Assembly: GCA_949285075.1 (NCBI GenBank)
Contig: CASDXF010000004.1
Coordinates: forward strand, 1 to 64,000
Length of the DNA stretch: 64,000 nucleotides
DNA from: an uncultured Bacteroides sp.
GTDB lineage: Bacteria; Bacteroidota; Bacteroidia; Bacteroidales; Bacteroidaceae
Reading direction: 5' to 3'
The position numbers and the translations under genes were made by a program. Positions 16,047-24,286 of this stretch are shown in pieces. The notes under the pieces were generated by a model. That model was given only the letters and a program-made list of their open reading frames with translations, searched no databases and was not told the origin of the DNA. How positions within the stretch are numbered: the stretch's first letter is position 1; each line of letters starts with the position of its first letter.

Positions 16047-16922
16047 TTATCTGTAATATTCATCCGGTGTGGTGAACTCTGTCCACGCGTTAGGCGCAGC
16101 TATCGTGGTGACGGCATTCACCCACATCATGGTTCCGTCTTCATCCAGTATAGCATGTTCTCGTCCTAGATTGGCTTGCTCTACCAAATAACGCGCGAAT
16201 GTGTCACATATCACGTTGGCTCTTGCATTTGGCATTCTTTCGGTGGTAAAGTCATCCATTGTAGTGCCCGTGATTTCCATCATCAGACGCCATTTCTTAG
16301 GATAGAAGTTACCCATGATGCCTGTACCAGAGTTGTTGTAACCTCCTACCCATCCTTCAGGGCGAGTCATCACGTCGCTTATTACAATCTTGTGCTCTTC
16401 AGCGTTGTAATTATATCCGTATGCCGTTTGCGGTACATCCGCCTGCGGATTGTCTCTATAATTGGTGAAAGGGCAAGTAAAATAATCGTTGGGTTGCAAC
16501 CTGAGCTGCAAAGTCAACGTATCGGTCTGCATCCGTTCCGACCTCAGTATGGTGATGGGAATATAGGCGTATTGTTCGCCGGCCGGCAGAATGTAGTCCA
16601 TGCCAAAAGACTCGTAGTCTTCGCCTGCGACGGCGGTTGTACTGTCATTCCCTATGGTAATGCTGAAGGGACGGTCGTAGTTTTTGGGCGTGCCACTGGC
16701 CGTTACTCTGATTTCTACGTCATAACTGGTAATGTCTATGTCCATGTTTCCAAATTCCACAGCTGTATAATATTGGTGTGCCCAATGCCCCTCTCGGAAC
16801 TCATTTCCCCAACGCACGTCGAAGTAGATTCCGTCTTCTCCTTCGTAGTTCATGAGCTCTTTCTCGCACGATGTGAACGAGGCGAGCGCTACAGCGGCTA
16901 TGATATATCTAAATCTTTTCAT
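16047..16922 (-). CDS. DUF4843-type lipoprotein of a SusC/SusD locus
   Basis: The 291-residue protein has a lipobox after a short signal peptide (AAVALASFTSCEKELMNYEGEDGIYFDV). The EGEDGIYFDVR start and the beta-rich core with DYESFGMDYILPAGEQYAYIPITILRS and TLTLQLRLQPNDYF fit DUF4843 proteins, which are encoded directly after SusD in this locus type. It is probably a surface-exposed auxiliary lipoprotein. It is 19 bp from the SusD gene, so co-transcription is likely. The molecular function is unknown. Confidence 0.87.
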   Translation of the reverse strand: MKRFRYIIAAVALASFTSCEKELMNYEGEDGIYFDVRWGNEFREGHWAHQYYTAVEFGNMDIDITSYDVEIRVTASGTPKNYDRPFSITIGNDSTTAVAGEDYESFGMDYILPAGEQYAYIPITILRSERMQTDTLTLQLRLQPNDYFTCPFTNYRDNPQADVPQTAYGYNYNAEEHKIVISDVMTRPEGWVGGYNNSGTGIMGNFYPKKWRLMMEITGTTMDDFTTERMPNARANVICDTFARYLVEQANLGREHAILDEDGTMMWVNAVTTIAAPNAWTEFTTPDEYYR

Positions 16923-16941
16923 GTGTTATACGTTTTTATAG

Positions 16942-18468
16942 TTATTGGCGGTTATCAGTCTCGGTAGTAGGCAGAGGTACTACATAGTCAGAGAGTTGCA
17001 TCGAATAGTCTTCTCCCGCAGTAGTACCCGAAGGGATAGACTCCATGGCATGACGCTTATAAAAGTAGAACAATTGTCCTTCTCCTATAACTTCGCGTGC
17101 GAATTCGTCCCTGATGTACTGCAAGCGCTCTTCTTCCGTGAAGCTAATCTCTTCGGTCAAGTTACGATTCCAACGCACTTCGTTCACACTGCTCATGGCT
17201 TCATTTAAATCGGTTGTGCATTCTGCCAAGATAAGATACATTTCACTGATGCGCATCAATGGAATCATATAGCGGAATGAGTAAGAGGTCTCAACGCTTA
17301 CGTCTTCATATTTAAGGAAGTAAGTCGATGTGGTAGCATCGGTAGAGCCTCCTTCTTCACTTCCTGAACCACCATAGATAATTTCTTCCCACATTCTTCT
17401 GCGGTAGTCGCTTGCGCTGTTTTCACCATAGAATGCGCTCAGTTTAGAGCTTTCGCCCGACATGCCTCCTACAAAAGTCAGTGCGTTTCCTTCCAATGTT
17501 TGGTTGAACATATTGTCGAACAGGCTTTCGCGGCTCGTATTGTAAAGGGCGAACATTACTTCGGTTGAGAATAGGCGGTCCGGAGTAGACAGATTGGTCG
17601 CGTCAGCCCGTGTAACCCATGGAAATACGGGCTCGTCCTGAGCGTTGTTGACTTCTGTTAGCAGAGTCCTTACGCAGTTATATGCGGCGGTCTTGTTGCC
17701 AGTCCACATATAGAGTCTGGCTAATAAGCCTTGTACGGCGTAATAGTTCAGGCGGTACTGACGGTAACGAAGCTCGTTACCTTCGTTCGGTTGGTCAGAC
17801 TCTGAAGCTAATACCCCTTCTGTGCGTATCGGGTCATTCTCTAATAGACGTGCGGCTTCCGTCAGGTCTCTCAGTACCTTGTCGGCCACTTCTTTTGCGG
17901 TGGATATGGCTACCATGTCCTTATTGTTGGGAATGTCGAGATAGGGCACAGCCGATTGGTTCTCGGTATCCGGGCCGTAGATGGGGCCGTAGAAGCGCAA
18001 CAGGTCGAAGTGCAGCATGGCGCGCAGCGCCAACGCCTCTCCCTTTACGATGGGGTAATAGCGGTCGCTGATGGCGCTGCCTTCCGCATCGCAGTGATCG
18101 ATGAGCACATTGATGTTGGCTATCAGGTTATATACGTTAGTCCATATCGTACCTGAATTGTTATCAAAGCCTGAATCTTCGTAGTTATATCCCGAATACA
18201 CGCTATAGGGATGGTCGCCCACTTGAGGCACATTGTAGTATTGCGCCATTACGTCGAGGGCTCCCATGCCCCAGAAGGAACCGTAAATGCTGTTCAGATT
18301 GGTATAGATTCCGTTCAACGCGATAAGGAATCCTTCGTTCTCGTTATATAAGGCGTCTTCCATAATACCGTCTTCCATGTCTACCTTCAGCCATTCGGAA
18401 CAAGAGGTGAAAGGCAGTGAAAGCGCGGCGATAAGCGCTATGTTTTTAAAAAAAGTCTTTATTTTCAT
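16942..18468 (-). CDS. SusD/RagB-family nutrient-binding lipoprotein
   Basis: The protein has 508 residues from ATG 18468 (MKIKTFFKNIALIAALSLPFTSCSEWLKV; lipobox PFTSC). The SusD N-terminal pattern (EWLKVDMEDGIMEDALYNENEGFLIALNGIYTNL), the TPR-like helical region (KGEALALRAMLHFDLLRFYGPIYG) and the C-terminal RISEMYLILAEC segment are diagnostic. The frame stays open eight codons upstream to 18492, but that would overlap the SusC stop. SusD lids cap the SusC TonB-dependent channel and bind ligand at the cell surface. The ligand cannot be deduced; there is no linked glycosidase or peptidase in the operon. Confidence 0.95.
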   Translation of the reverse strand: MKIKTFFKNIALIAALSLPFTSCSEWLKVDMEDGIMEDALYNENEGFLIALNGIYTNLNSIYGSFWGMGALDVMAQYYNVPQVGDHPYSVYSGYNYEDSGFDNNSGTIWTNVYNLIANINVLIDHCDAEGSAISDRYYPIVKGEALALRAMLHFDLLRFYGPIYGPDTENQSAVPYLDIPNNKDMVAISTAKEVADKVLRDLTEAARLLENDPIRTEGVLASESDQPNEGNELRYRQYRLNYYAVQGLLARLYMWTGNKTAAYNCVRTLLTEVNNAQDEPVFPWVTRADATNLSTPDRLFSTEVMFALYNTSRESLFDNMFNQTLEGNALTFVGGMSGESSKLSAFYGENSASDYRRRMWEEIIYGGSGSEEGGSTDATTSTYFLKYEDVSVETSYSFRYMIPLMRISEMYLILAECTTDLNEAMSSVNEVRWNRNLTEEISFTEEERLQYIRDEFAREVIGEGQLFYFYKRHAMESIPSGTTAGEDYSMQLSDYVVPLPTTETDNRQ

Positions 18469-18491
18469 CTTCGTAATCAATTTTAGAAACA

Positions 18492-21400
18492 TTAGAAACG
18501 GAAACCTACGGAAGCCGAGATACTCCGTGAGAACGGATAATCGATACCGCGCTCTTCCTTGATGGTGGAAAGACGGAACAGGTTGTTACCGTAGATGCGT
18601 ACGTTGAAGGCCGACGCTCCGATGGATTGCAGCCATTTGTTCGTCGTTGTCTCGTATCCTATCGAAAGGGTGGTCAGTTCTAGCGTGTTGTCGTCGGCGA
18701 TGAAGCGCGAGGACATGTTGGTCGTACTCGTGTCGTCGATGCGCTTGAACTTGGCTATGTCGCCCGGCTTCTGCCAACGGTCATACAATGCGCGTTTGTC
18801 TTGGTTGTACTTCACTTGCGTTTCATTGATGTTCTCCACTTTGTTGAACAGCGTGGAAAGCTGAGCCTGACCGCCGTAACGGTAGCTGAAAATCGCGTTG
18901 ACGGAGAAACCTTTCCAATAGACGTATGTACCGAAGGAACCCTCGATGTCGGGGGTGGAGTCACCGCAGATAACCTCGTCCGCTGAATCCCACTCGTAGG
19001 TGTAAGAGCCATCCTTGCGGATAAACACCTCGTTACCGGTCATGGGGTCGATACCCGCCGAGCGTACGGCGTACATGGCCGTGCTGCTCGCTCCGTCGTA
19101 GTAGCGCGTCAGCGTCTGGTTGGTACGTCCCTCTTCGTTATACTTCTCTAACAAGTCGCCTATGTCGTAATAGGTGGTCTTGATGTGGCGCAGGTTACCG
19201 TTAATCGTCCAGTTGAAGTCTTTCTGGCGCATCAGAATGTAGCTTGCCGTCAGCGTGACACCCTTGTTCTTCATCGCGCCGATGTTCATCGGTACGCTTG
19301 AGATACCCGTCGAGGGCGGGAAGTCGATGTTCAGCAGCAGCGGGTCGGTCTTCTTGATGAAGTAGTCCACGCTAAGGCGCAGGCGGTTCTGGAACATTTC
19401 GAGGTCGATACCCCAGTTCTGGTCGTTGGTACGTTGCCATTCCAGTCCGGTATTACCCCACGAGCTGACTAAGGCGGCCAGTCCGAACATGTTGGGATAG
19501 TTGGTGCTGTACGTGTAGACGCTGTTCGCCATCTTGGCGCTCAGGTTGGCGTTACCCGGGTTACCGATAGAGTAGCGCAGCTTCAGGTAGTTCAACAGGT
19601 CGGTTTGCTGGAAGAACGCCTCGTTGTGTACGTTCCATCCGAGACCCAATGACCATGTGGTAGAGAACGGATTGTCTACGCCGTAGACCGACGCTCCGTC
19701 CGTACGCAGGTTGAAGTCAACCAAGTAACGCAGCTTGTAACCGTAGTTGAAGTTGGCGTAGTAGCTTGCCTGCCGGGTCTTGTTGATGCTTGACGACGGC
19801 CTGCCTCCGTCGGGGTAGCCGTTGGAGAAGTTCGGGTTAGAGAACAGGTCGCTCATGTAGCCGATGGCCCTGAAGGTCGACAGGTTGCTGTTGCTTTCGC
19901 TAATCTGCATACCGGCGATGGCGTTCACGGTGTGGTCGCCGAACGTCTTTCCGTAAGTGACGTCGAAGCTTCCGTCGTAAGAGGACGATTTGGTGTTCGA
20001 CTCGTTGTAGCTTCCCCGCTCCGCTTGCTCCGTAGTCAGGAATTCGCTCATTTGGGGCGAGCTGAACTGCGTGGCGTTGGTGCGTCCTACGGTGATTCCC
20101 CACTTGGCGCGGATGCGCAGCTCGTTCAGCGGGCGGTATTCCACTTGGAAGTTATTGTTGAACGTCAGGTCATTGCTTCTGTCGTAGCTCCTTTGCTGAA
20201 GATCCCACAGCGGGTTGGTGATGTACTGCGTACCGCTGTATGTAGCTACTTGGTCCAATACTTGTTCCACTTCCCCGTACTCGTTACGCTTGTCATAGAA
20301 CGGGTTGGTCTGTGCGAACTGGCTGAACGACACGGTGGGGTTCTCCACGTCCGTATTGGTGATGTTCGTCTGGTTGGTGAAAGCGAACTTGTCTATGCGG
20401 TAGGTCAATTGTATGTTACCGTTCAGCACGTCACGGTCGGAGTTCTTCATTACACCGTTCGTTTGCGTGTAGGTCAGCCCAATACCGTAGCGGAAGGCCG
20501 CGTCACCACCTTCGGCGAAGATGTTGTGGCTTTGGGTGAATCCCGTACGCAGCGGCTCGTTCAGCCAATAGGAGTCGATGCCCTGACGGCTTCTCAGCAT
20601 ACGTTGGTTATACAGGTTGCGGTAGTATTCGTCAATAATATTTCCGTTATCGTCCAAACCTCCGTAGTAACCCGCTAACCTTTCATATTCCAGTTTCTCG
20701 CGCGAGTTCATCAGGTTATAATCCGAAAGGTCGGCCCACTCAACGGTGAAGTTACCGTTGTAGTTGAAGCGCAGTCTTCCCGGCTCCGGTTTCTTGGTCT
20801 CCACTACCACAACGCCGTTGGCTGCCTTTGAACCGTAGATGGCGGTAGAGGCGGCGTCCTTCAGGATGGTGATGCTCTCCACGCGGTCCATACTCAAGTC
20901 GGTAATGGTGGTGAGGGTCGTCTCGAATCCGTCGAGGATGAACAGCGGTTGGTTAGGGTTGGTGCTGTACTCCGTCTCCAGTCCGACGATGTTGGTGCTT
21001 CCCCTGACGTTCAGGTTCATGGCCGTATTCGGGTCAGACCCCGCCAAGTTGTTCTCCAGTACGATGAACGCCGGGTCGAGTACCTTGAGGCTTTCCAGTA
21101 CGTTGCCGTTGCCCACCATCTTCAGCTCTTTCTCCGTGTAGGTGGCCATAGAACCGGTGAAGCTTTCCGCCTTACGGGTATAGATACCGGTCACGACGGT
21201 TTCCTTCAGCGCTACGGCGTCCGGCTCCAGACGTACCTTTATGTTTGTATTTAAGTCGGAAACACGCACCGTTTGCGTCTTCATTCCTATATAGGAAAAG
21301 ATAAGATTGTGCACATTCTCGGGAACAGTGATGCTGAATTCTCCATCTGCGTTTGTAATGGCTCCCGCTCCTTTAGCGTCTTTGTAAGTCACGCTAACTC

Positions 21401-21635
21401 CCGGCAAAGGCATGTCCGCGTCGTCGATAACCACGCCTTTATAGGTAACTGTATTTTTACCACCCTTTTGATTGGTCGCTTGACTTTTTCCCTCTGTAGG
21501 GCGTTGTGCGTAAACGCTTGCGACAGGTAACGCGCATAGCGCTAATAGCAGACAGCCGTTGATAAGGCTACGAGCAAACCCATGAGGAATGGAAGGAATA
21601 AATAGAGAAATTAATTTTAGCGATTTTTTATTCAT
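18492..21635 (-). CDS. SusC/RagA-family TonB-dependent outer-membrane transporter
   Basis: The 1047-residue protein has a signal peptide ending near ASVYAQ, then a carboxypeptidase-regulatory-like Ig domain (YKGVVIDDADMPLPGVSVTYKDA to FSYIGMKTQTV, about residues 68-130). The plug domain follows (VTGIYTRKAESFTGSMATYTEKEL; LFILDGFETTLTTITDLSMDRVESITILKDAASTAIYGSKAANGVVVVETK, the SusC signature), and then a 22-strand barrel ending in the aromatic C-terminus SVGFRF. It imports a ligand captured by SusD using TonB energy. It is the first gene of the SusC-SusD-DUF4843-PKD-thioredoxin operon, with a good promoter just upstream. Confidence 0.97.
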   Translation of the reverse strand: MNKKSLKLISLFIPSIPHGFARSLINGCLLLALCALPVASVYAQRPTEGKSQATNQKGGKNTVTYKGVVIDDADMPLPGVSVTYKDAKGAGAITNADGEFSITVPENVHNLIFSYIGMKTQTVRVSDLNTNIKVRLEPDAVALKETVVTGIYTRKAESFTGSMATYTEKELKMVGNGNVLESLKVLDPAFIVLENNLAGSDPNTAMNLNVRGSTNIVGLETEYSTNPNQPLFILDGFETTLTTITDLSMDRVESITILKDAASTAIYGSKAANGVVVVETKKPEPGRLRFNYNGNFTVEWADLSDYNLMNSREKLEYERLAGYYGGLDDNGNIIDEYYRNLYNQRMLRSRQGIDSYWLNEPLRTGFTQSHNIFAEGGDAAFRYGIGLTYTQTNGVMKNSDRDVLNGNIQLTYRIDKFAFTNQTNITNTDVENPTVSFSQFAQTNPFYDKRNEYGEVEQVLDQVATYSGTQYITNPLWDLQQRSYDRSNDLTFNNNFQVEYRPLNELRIRAKWGITVGRTNATQFSSPQMSEFLTTEQAERGSYNESNTKSSSYDGSFDVTYGKTFGDHTVNAIAGMQISESNSNLSTFRAIGYMSDLFSNPNFSNGYPDGGRPSSSINKTRQASYYANFNYGYKLRYLVDFNLRTDGASVYGVDNPFSTTWSLGLGWNVHNEAFFQQTDLLNYLKLRYSIGNPGNANLSAKMANSVYTYSTNYPNMFGLAALVSSWGNTGLEWQRTNDQNWGIDLEMFQNRLRLSVDYFIKKTDPLLLNIDFPPSTGISSVPMNIGAMKNKGVTLTASYILMRQKDFNWTINGNLRHIKTTYYDIGDLLEKYNEEGRTNQTLTRYYDGASSTAMYAVRSAGIDPMTGNEVFIRKDGSYTYEWDSADEVICGDSTPDIEGSFGTYVYWKGFSVNAIFSYRYGGQAQLSTLFNKVENINETQVKYNQDKRALYDRWQKPGDIAKFKRIDDTSTTNMSSRFIADDNTLELTTLSIGYETTTNKWLQSIGASAFNVRIYGNNLFRLSTIKEERGIDYPFSRSISASVGFRF

Positions 21636-21672
21636 ATTCCTTAGGTTTTAGTTGAATAATATAAATTTTCGG

Positions 21673-21704
21673 CAAAAGAAGTGATTATTTTAATAATAAA
21701 CAAA
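21673..21704 (-). promoter_or_regulatory. Promoter of the SusC operon
   Basis: On the minus strand TTTG (21701-21704) is followed after exactly 20 bp by TTCTTTTG (21673-21680), one mismatch from TAnnTTTG. The spacing fits the Bacteroides -33/-7 promoter. The ATG is about 38 bp downstream. Confidence 0.6.
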
Positions 21705-22027
21705 CGCCTCGGTTATTTTTTACAAGAAAAAGTTTCAGATATTTAAAAGCAGAGGCCTAACGAATGTAAAACAGACAAGATGTTTGCGCTTGGCCTGATT
21801 TCGTTTTAAATTGTTCTCTTATTTGCGTTTATAGTGACTATATGAAAAGGAATTTTTCTCTAAAATATCTGTCAGGGGTGACGCTTCGGAGCGATAGAAC
21901 CGCTCTGTTAAAAGAATATAATGAATGGGAGGAGGGGGTGAGAAGACGGCTTTGTGACTCTCTTGAATCGAGAGGATTGGGGACTGGCAATGATGGATTG
22001 TTTTTTGCCCTTTCTCCCTCCTTTTTT
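21705..22027. other. Noncoding stretch upstream of the SusC operon
   Basis: This stretch holds only weak open frames without plausible starts. It includes AT-rich DNA next to the promoter (21705-21760), then ordinary-looking sequence up to the 22-bp palindrome array. No regulator gene is adjacent. Confidence 0.5.
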
Positions 22028-22043
22028 AGTTGTACCTCTATCT

Positions 22044-22152
22044 CTCGCGAGCCGTTGCCCTGTTTCTCGCAAGCGGTCGCCCTGTTTCTCACGAGCCGCT
22101 GCCCTGTTTCTCGCGAGCCGTAGGGCTGTTTCTCATGAGCTTAATAATCAGT
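22044..22152. repeat. 22-bp palindrome array, CTC(R)(Y)GAG family, locus 2
   Basis: The cores CTCGCGAG, CTCGCAAG, CTCACGAG, CTCGCGAG and CTCATGAG start at 22044, 22066, 22088, 22110 and 22132, exactly 22 bp apart and inverted relative to locus 1. Spacers carry GCCCTGTTT. After the last unit, GCTTAATAATCAG is the reverse complement of the sequence preceding locus 1, so the arrays share a defined end. Confidence 0.88.
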
Positions 22153-22183
22153 GTTTTACTTGGCTGAACGCATTGGGCTTTTC

Positions 22184-22516
22184 TTACGCTAACGAGCATA
22201 TTTTCTTGAAACCGATAATCAGGATTACCGCCAACGCGATGAGGAGCGATTTAGGGTCGACGTTCATCAGCACGTCATGAAGGAGGTAGTCTAATACGCC
22301 TTGCAGGGTGAGTCGGACAGCCGCCACGCCGTCCATCAGATAGAAGAGCGAAGCGCATACGGCGGCCAGAAGAAGGTCGGCGAGGTGGCTGAACGTCCGG
22401 CGTTCTTGCCGGGGTAGCCGTTTCATTACTCGGCGGGTGAATCCCTTATCGGGGACTTCTTGTTTGCAAGGGGCGAAAAAGTCTTCTAAAATCTTGTTGC
22501 TATCTGTTTCGTTCAT
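22184..22516 (-). CDS. DUF5056-type small membrane protein
   Basis: The 110-residue protein has a soluble N-terminus (MNETDSNKILEDFFAPCKQEVPDKGFTRRVMKRLP) followed by two hydrophobic segments (LADLLLAAVCASLFYLMDG and LLIALAVILIIGFKKI). The layout fits the Bacteroides DUF5056 family, found next to ECF sigma genes. It overlaps the end of the sigma gene by 17 bp, so the two are probably co-translated. A role as a membrane-bound regulator of the sigma factor is an inference from position, as no anti-sigma fold is recognised. Confidence 0.8.
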   Translation of the reverse strand: MNETDSNKILEDFFAPCKQEVPDKGFTRRVMKRLPRQERRTFSHLADLLLAAVCASLFYLMDGVAAVRLTLQGVLDYLLHDVLMNVDPKSLLIALAVILIIGFKKICSLA

Positions 22517-23048
22517 AACCGTTTCGTTTTAAATAGTTCGCTAACTTTTCTTTTCCTCGGGCGAGGTGGCTTTTTACCGTTCCCGCCGGCATCTTGGTGA
22601 TGCCCGCTATCTTGTCGATGCTAAGGTCTTCGATATAGAATAGGGTGATGCAGACTCGCTCTTCCTCCTTCAGCATCTTCAGTGAGCGGTAAACGTCTAT
22701 CTTCCTTTCCACGCTTTCCGCCGTCGCACCCCTTTCCGTGTACGGCTCGCCGTCGTCGAGCGTCTCCGTCACTTTGCGCGAACGGACGTAGTCGTAAAAT
22801 TGGTTGTAGGCGATTCGGTATAGCCATGTGGAAAAGCCGGACAAGTTGCGGAACGAGGCGAGCGTGGTGTAGGCCTTGATGAACGTTTCCTGCGCCAAGT
22901 CGTCGCTCAGCTCGCCGTCGCCGCAAGTCAGGTGAAGGAAAAGCCGACGTATGGGTGACTGATATTTCCTTACCAACTTTCCGAAAGCCTCCTTGTCTTT
23001 GCGTATCAAGACCTGAGCTATCAGAGAGAGGTCGTCGAGTCGCTTCAT
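22500..23048 (-). CDS. ECF-type RNA polymerase sigma factor
   Basis: The 182-residue protein has sigma region 2 (FGKLVRKYQSPIRRLFLHL to DDLAQETFIKAYTTLASFRNLSGFSTWLYRIAYNQFYDYVRS) and region 4 with a helix-turn-helix (EEERVCITLFYIEDLSIDKIAGITKMPAGTVKSHLARGKEKLANYL). The start overlaps the stop of the upstream DUF6249 gene as ATGA (23045-23048), indicating translational coupling. It is the middle gene of a three-gene operon flanked by two small membrane proteins. No FecR-type anti-sigma gene is present, so it is not the classic SusC-coupled sigma system even though a SusC operon lies downstream. Confidence 0.95.
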   Translation of the reverse strand: MKRLDDLSLIAQVLIRKDKEAFGKLVRKYQSPIRRLFLHLTCGDGELSDDLAQETFIKAYTTLASFRNLSGFSTWLYRIAYNQFYDYVRSRKVTETLDDGEPYTERGATAESVERKIDVYRSLKMLKEEERVCITLFYIEDLSIDKIAGITKMPAGTVKSHLARGKEKLANYLKRNGYERNR

Positions 23049-23530
23049 TGGTTCTCCGGAGTTTCTTGGCTTTCTTGTTCTTTCTTTTTCGCCTCTTTTT
23101 CTTCACGTTCCGCCTTACGGTCTACAATCCACTGCCCGATACCCATGAACATGATGAGCAGTCCGATGGAGCCTATCTCTACCTCGGTGAGCATGGACAG
23201 GAAGACGAACAGTCCGATTCCGGTGAACGTCTGCTTGATGCCTTTGGTATGCGCGCCTTTCGTCTTACGCTCCTCCACGAGGCTTTCGGGCAAGGGCTGT
23301 CCGGTGGACAGGGCCTTCTCCATCAGTTGGTAGCGTGCCTTCCGGTTCTTGTAGCGGAAGTAGAAGACGGTGAATAAGATGATTAGCAGAAAGATGAAGG
23401 TTACGATTGTGGAGATAAGGAGAAATTCACAAATCATTCCGGGTTGGATGCGGTCTATCCAACGGGTTTGTTGCGCTTGGGCCATGACGCATAGGGCGAG
23501 GGCCATCGTGAAGGTGATAAATCGTTTCAT
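23045..23530 (-). CDS. DUF6249-type inner-membrane protein
   Basis: The 161-residue protein has a signal-like N-terminus (MKRFITFTMALALCVMAQA), a strong transmembrane segment (EFLLISTIVTFIFLLIILFTVFYF), then a basic cytoplasmic-looking linker (RYKNRKARYQLMEKALSTGQPLPESL). Two further hydrophobic stretches follow (GIGLFVFLSMLTEVEIGSIGLLIMFMGIGQW), and a Lys/Glu-rich tail. The linker motif recurs in DUF6249 proteins, usually found with ECF sigma genes in Bacteroides. It is first in the operon. Function is unknown; signal input to the sigma factor is a guess from position. Confidence 0.78.
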   Translation of the reverse strand: MKRFITFTMALALCVMAQAQQTRWIDRIQPGMICEFLLISTIVTFIFLLIILFTVFYFRYKNRKARYQLMEKALSTGQPLPESLVEERKTKGAHTKGIKQTFTGIGLFVFLSMLTEVEIGSIGLLIMFMGIGQWIVDRKAEREEKEAKKKEQESQETPENQ

Positions 23531-23691
23531 AAACTGTTTCGTTAATGGTTTTCTTTACGCGTTAGACGGGGTTGACGCTCCGGAAAGTTGCAAAGAGACG
23601 AAATATTTTTGATATTAAGAGCCGAAATCATCCGGAAAGCGTGGAGCCGCTTCCTCTGTTTTTCCTCTCTATATCTATATATATATTCTTT

Positions 23692-23760
23692 ATATGGAGC
23701 GGCGGCGTAAAAAATCGAAGAGGTACCTCCCTGATTTTTTACGCCGCCGTTCTTCATATA
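23692..23760. repeat. Long inverted repeat around an AGGTACCT palindrome
   Basis: CGGCGGCGTAAAAAATC and its exact complement GATTTTTTACGCCGCCG form a stem of about 17 bp. The match extends, with a small offset, to TATATG on the left and CATATA on the right. The 16-nt loop contains the 8-bp palindrome AGGTACCT. It lies between two divergent genes, so it is not in a normal terminator position. A MITE-like remnant or a regulatory cruciform or RNA hairpin are alternatives. Confidence 0.8.
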
Positions 23761-23855
23761 AAAATAATAGTGCGCGCCCGCGCTTGTACTATTAATGCGA
23801 TTATCTTCAAACCTCGATAGGAACCTCTATTTAACATTATTTTATGAGGTCTTTC

Positions 23856-23880
23856 AAGAGGTTCGCCGAACCTCTTTTTA
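23856..23880 (+). terminator. Perfect 10-bp hairpin followed by T-run
   Basis: AAGAGGTTCG, a single C, then CGAACCTCTT, followed by TTTA. It looks like an intrinsic terminator on the plus strand, yet no plus-strand gene ends nearby. Several other AGAGGTTC half-sites surround it (23821-23828, about 23924), so it may be part of a repeat cluster. Confidence 0.45.
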
Positions 23881-23977
23881 CCCTCCGTTTATCCTCATTT
23901 CACCCGATTTTAACATTATTTTCAGAGGTTCCCTCGGGGGAGGTTCTCCGGTCGTTTCCCGCCTCCTCGCTTACGCG

Positions 23978-24019
23978 TTAATCATTAAACATTAATCATT
24001 AATCATTAATCATCAATAA
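23978..24019. repeat. 7-bp tandem repeat TTAATCA
   Basis: TTAATCA occurs about six times in register (two units degenerate) and runs directly into the GTAC-type 22-bp array. Confidence 0.75.
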
Positions 24020-24021
24020 CG

Positions 24022-24093
24022 AGTACAACAATCATCAAACAGAAGTACATCAATCATTCAACATTAGTACATTAATCAAACGTTTCTTGTACA
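24022..24093. repeat. 22-bp array with GTAC core, locus 2
   Basis: AGTACA starts at 24022, 24044 and 24066, and TGTACA at 24088, each 22 bp apart. Units 1-3 share an (A/T)(C/T)AATCA body after GTACA. Spacers otherwise differ. It lies about 190 bp upstream of the next rightward gene. Confidence 0.78.
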
Positions 24094-24274
24094 AGGTTTG
24101 CCATATTGCCTTTAAGGGATAATCGCCTTCCGATGAGTTGCCGTGACCTCAGAAGTTCATTAATTATCGTCCGTTTTTGGGTCTTAGGTGTGACAAATTG
24201 AGGTGTTTTGGGAATATTTCCTAACTAGAAGGTAAAATGCAGGCCTAGAATTCGGATAATAGGAACGAAACGTG

Positions 24275-24282
24275 TAGTTTTG
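24275..24282 (+). promoter_or_regulatory. -7-like element directly before the transglutaminase-like gene
   Basis: TAGTTTTG matches TAnnTTTG but ends only 4 bp before the ATG at 24287. If used, the transcript would start at or inside the start codon. No clear -33 element is seen. Confidence 0.4.
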
Positions 24283-24286
24283 TACC

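Larger units (their letters stand above)
23531..24286. other. 756-bp divergent intergenic region rich in inverted and tandem repeats
   Basis: This is a gene-free region between the leftward sigma operon and the rightward transglutaminase-like gene. It contains a long near-perfect inverted repeat (23692-23760), several AGAGGTTC/GAACCTCT copies including a perfect hairpin followed by TTTTT, two TTAACATTATTTT direct repeats, a 7-bp tandem repeat (23978-24019) and a four-unit 22-bp GTAC array (24022-24093). Short open frames crossing it come from the symmetry. Confidence 0.7.

Noticed and set aside
21838..22280. Short open frames over the 22-kb palindrome array
   Set aside because: Their translations are repeat-derived (Ser/Arg/Ala-rich) and the 22-bp period shifts frame each unit.
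23542..23820. Two overlapping open frames on opposite strands with nearly the same peptide
   Set aside because: The identical peptide results from the inverted repeat at 23692-23760, not from genes.
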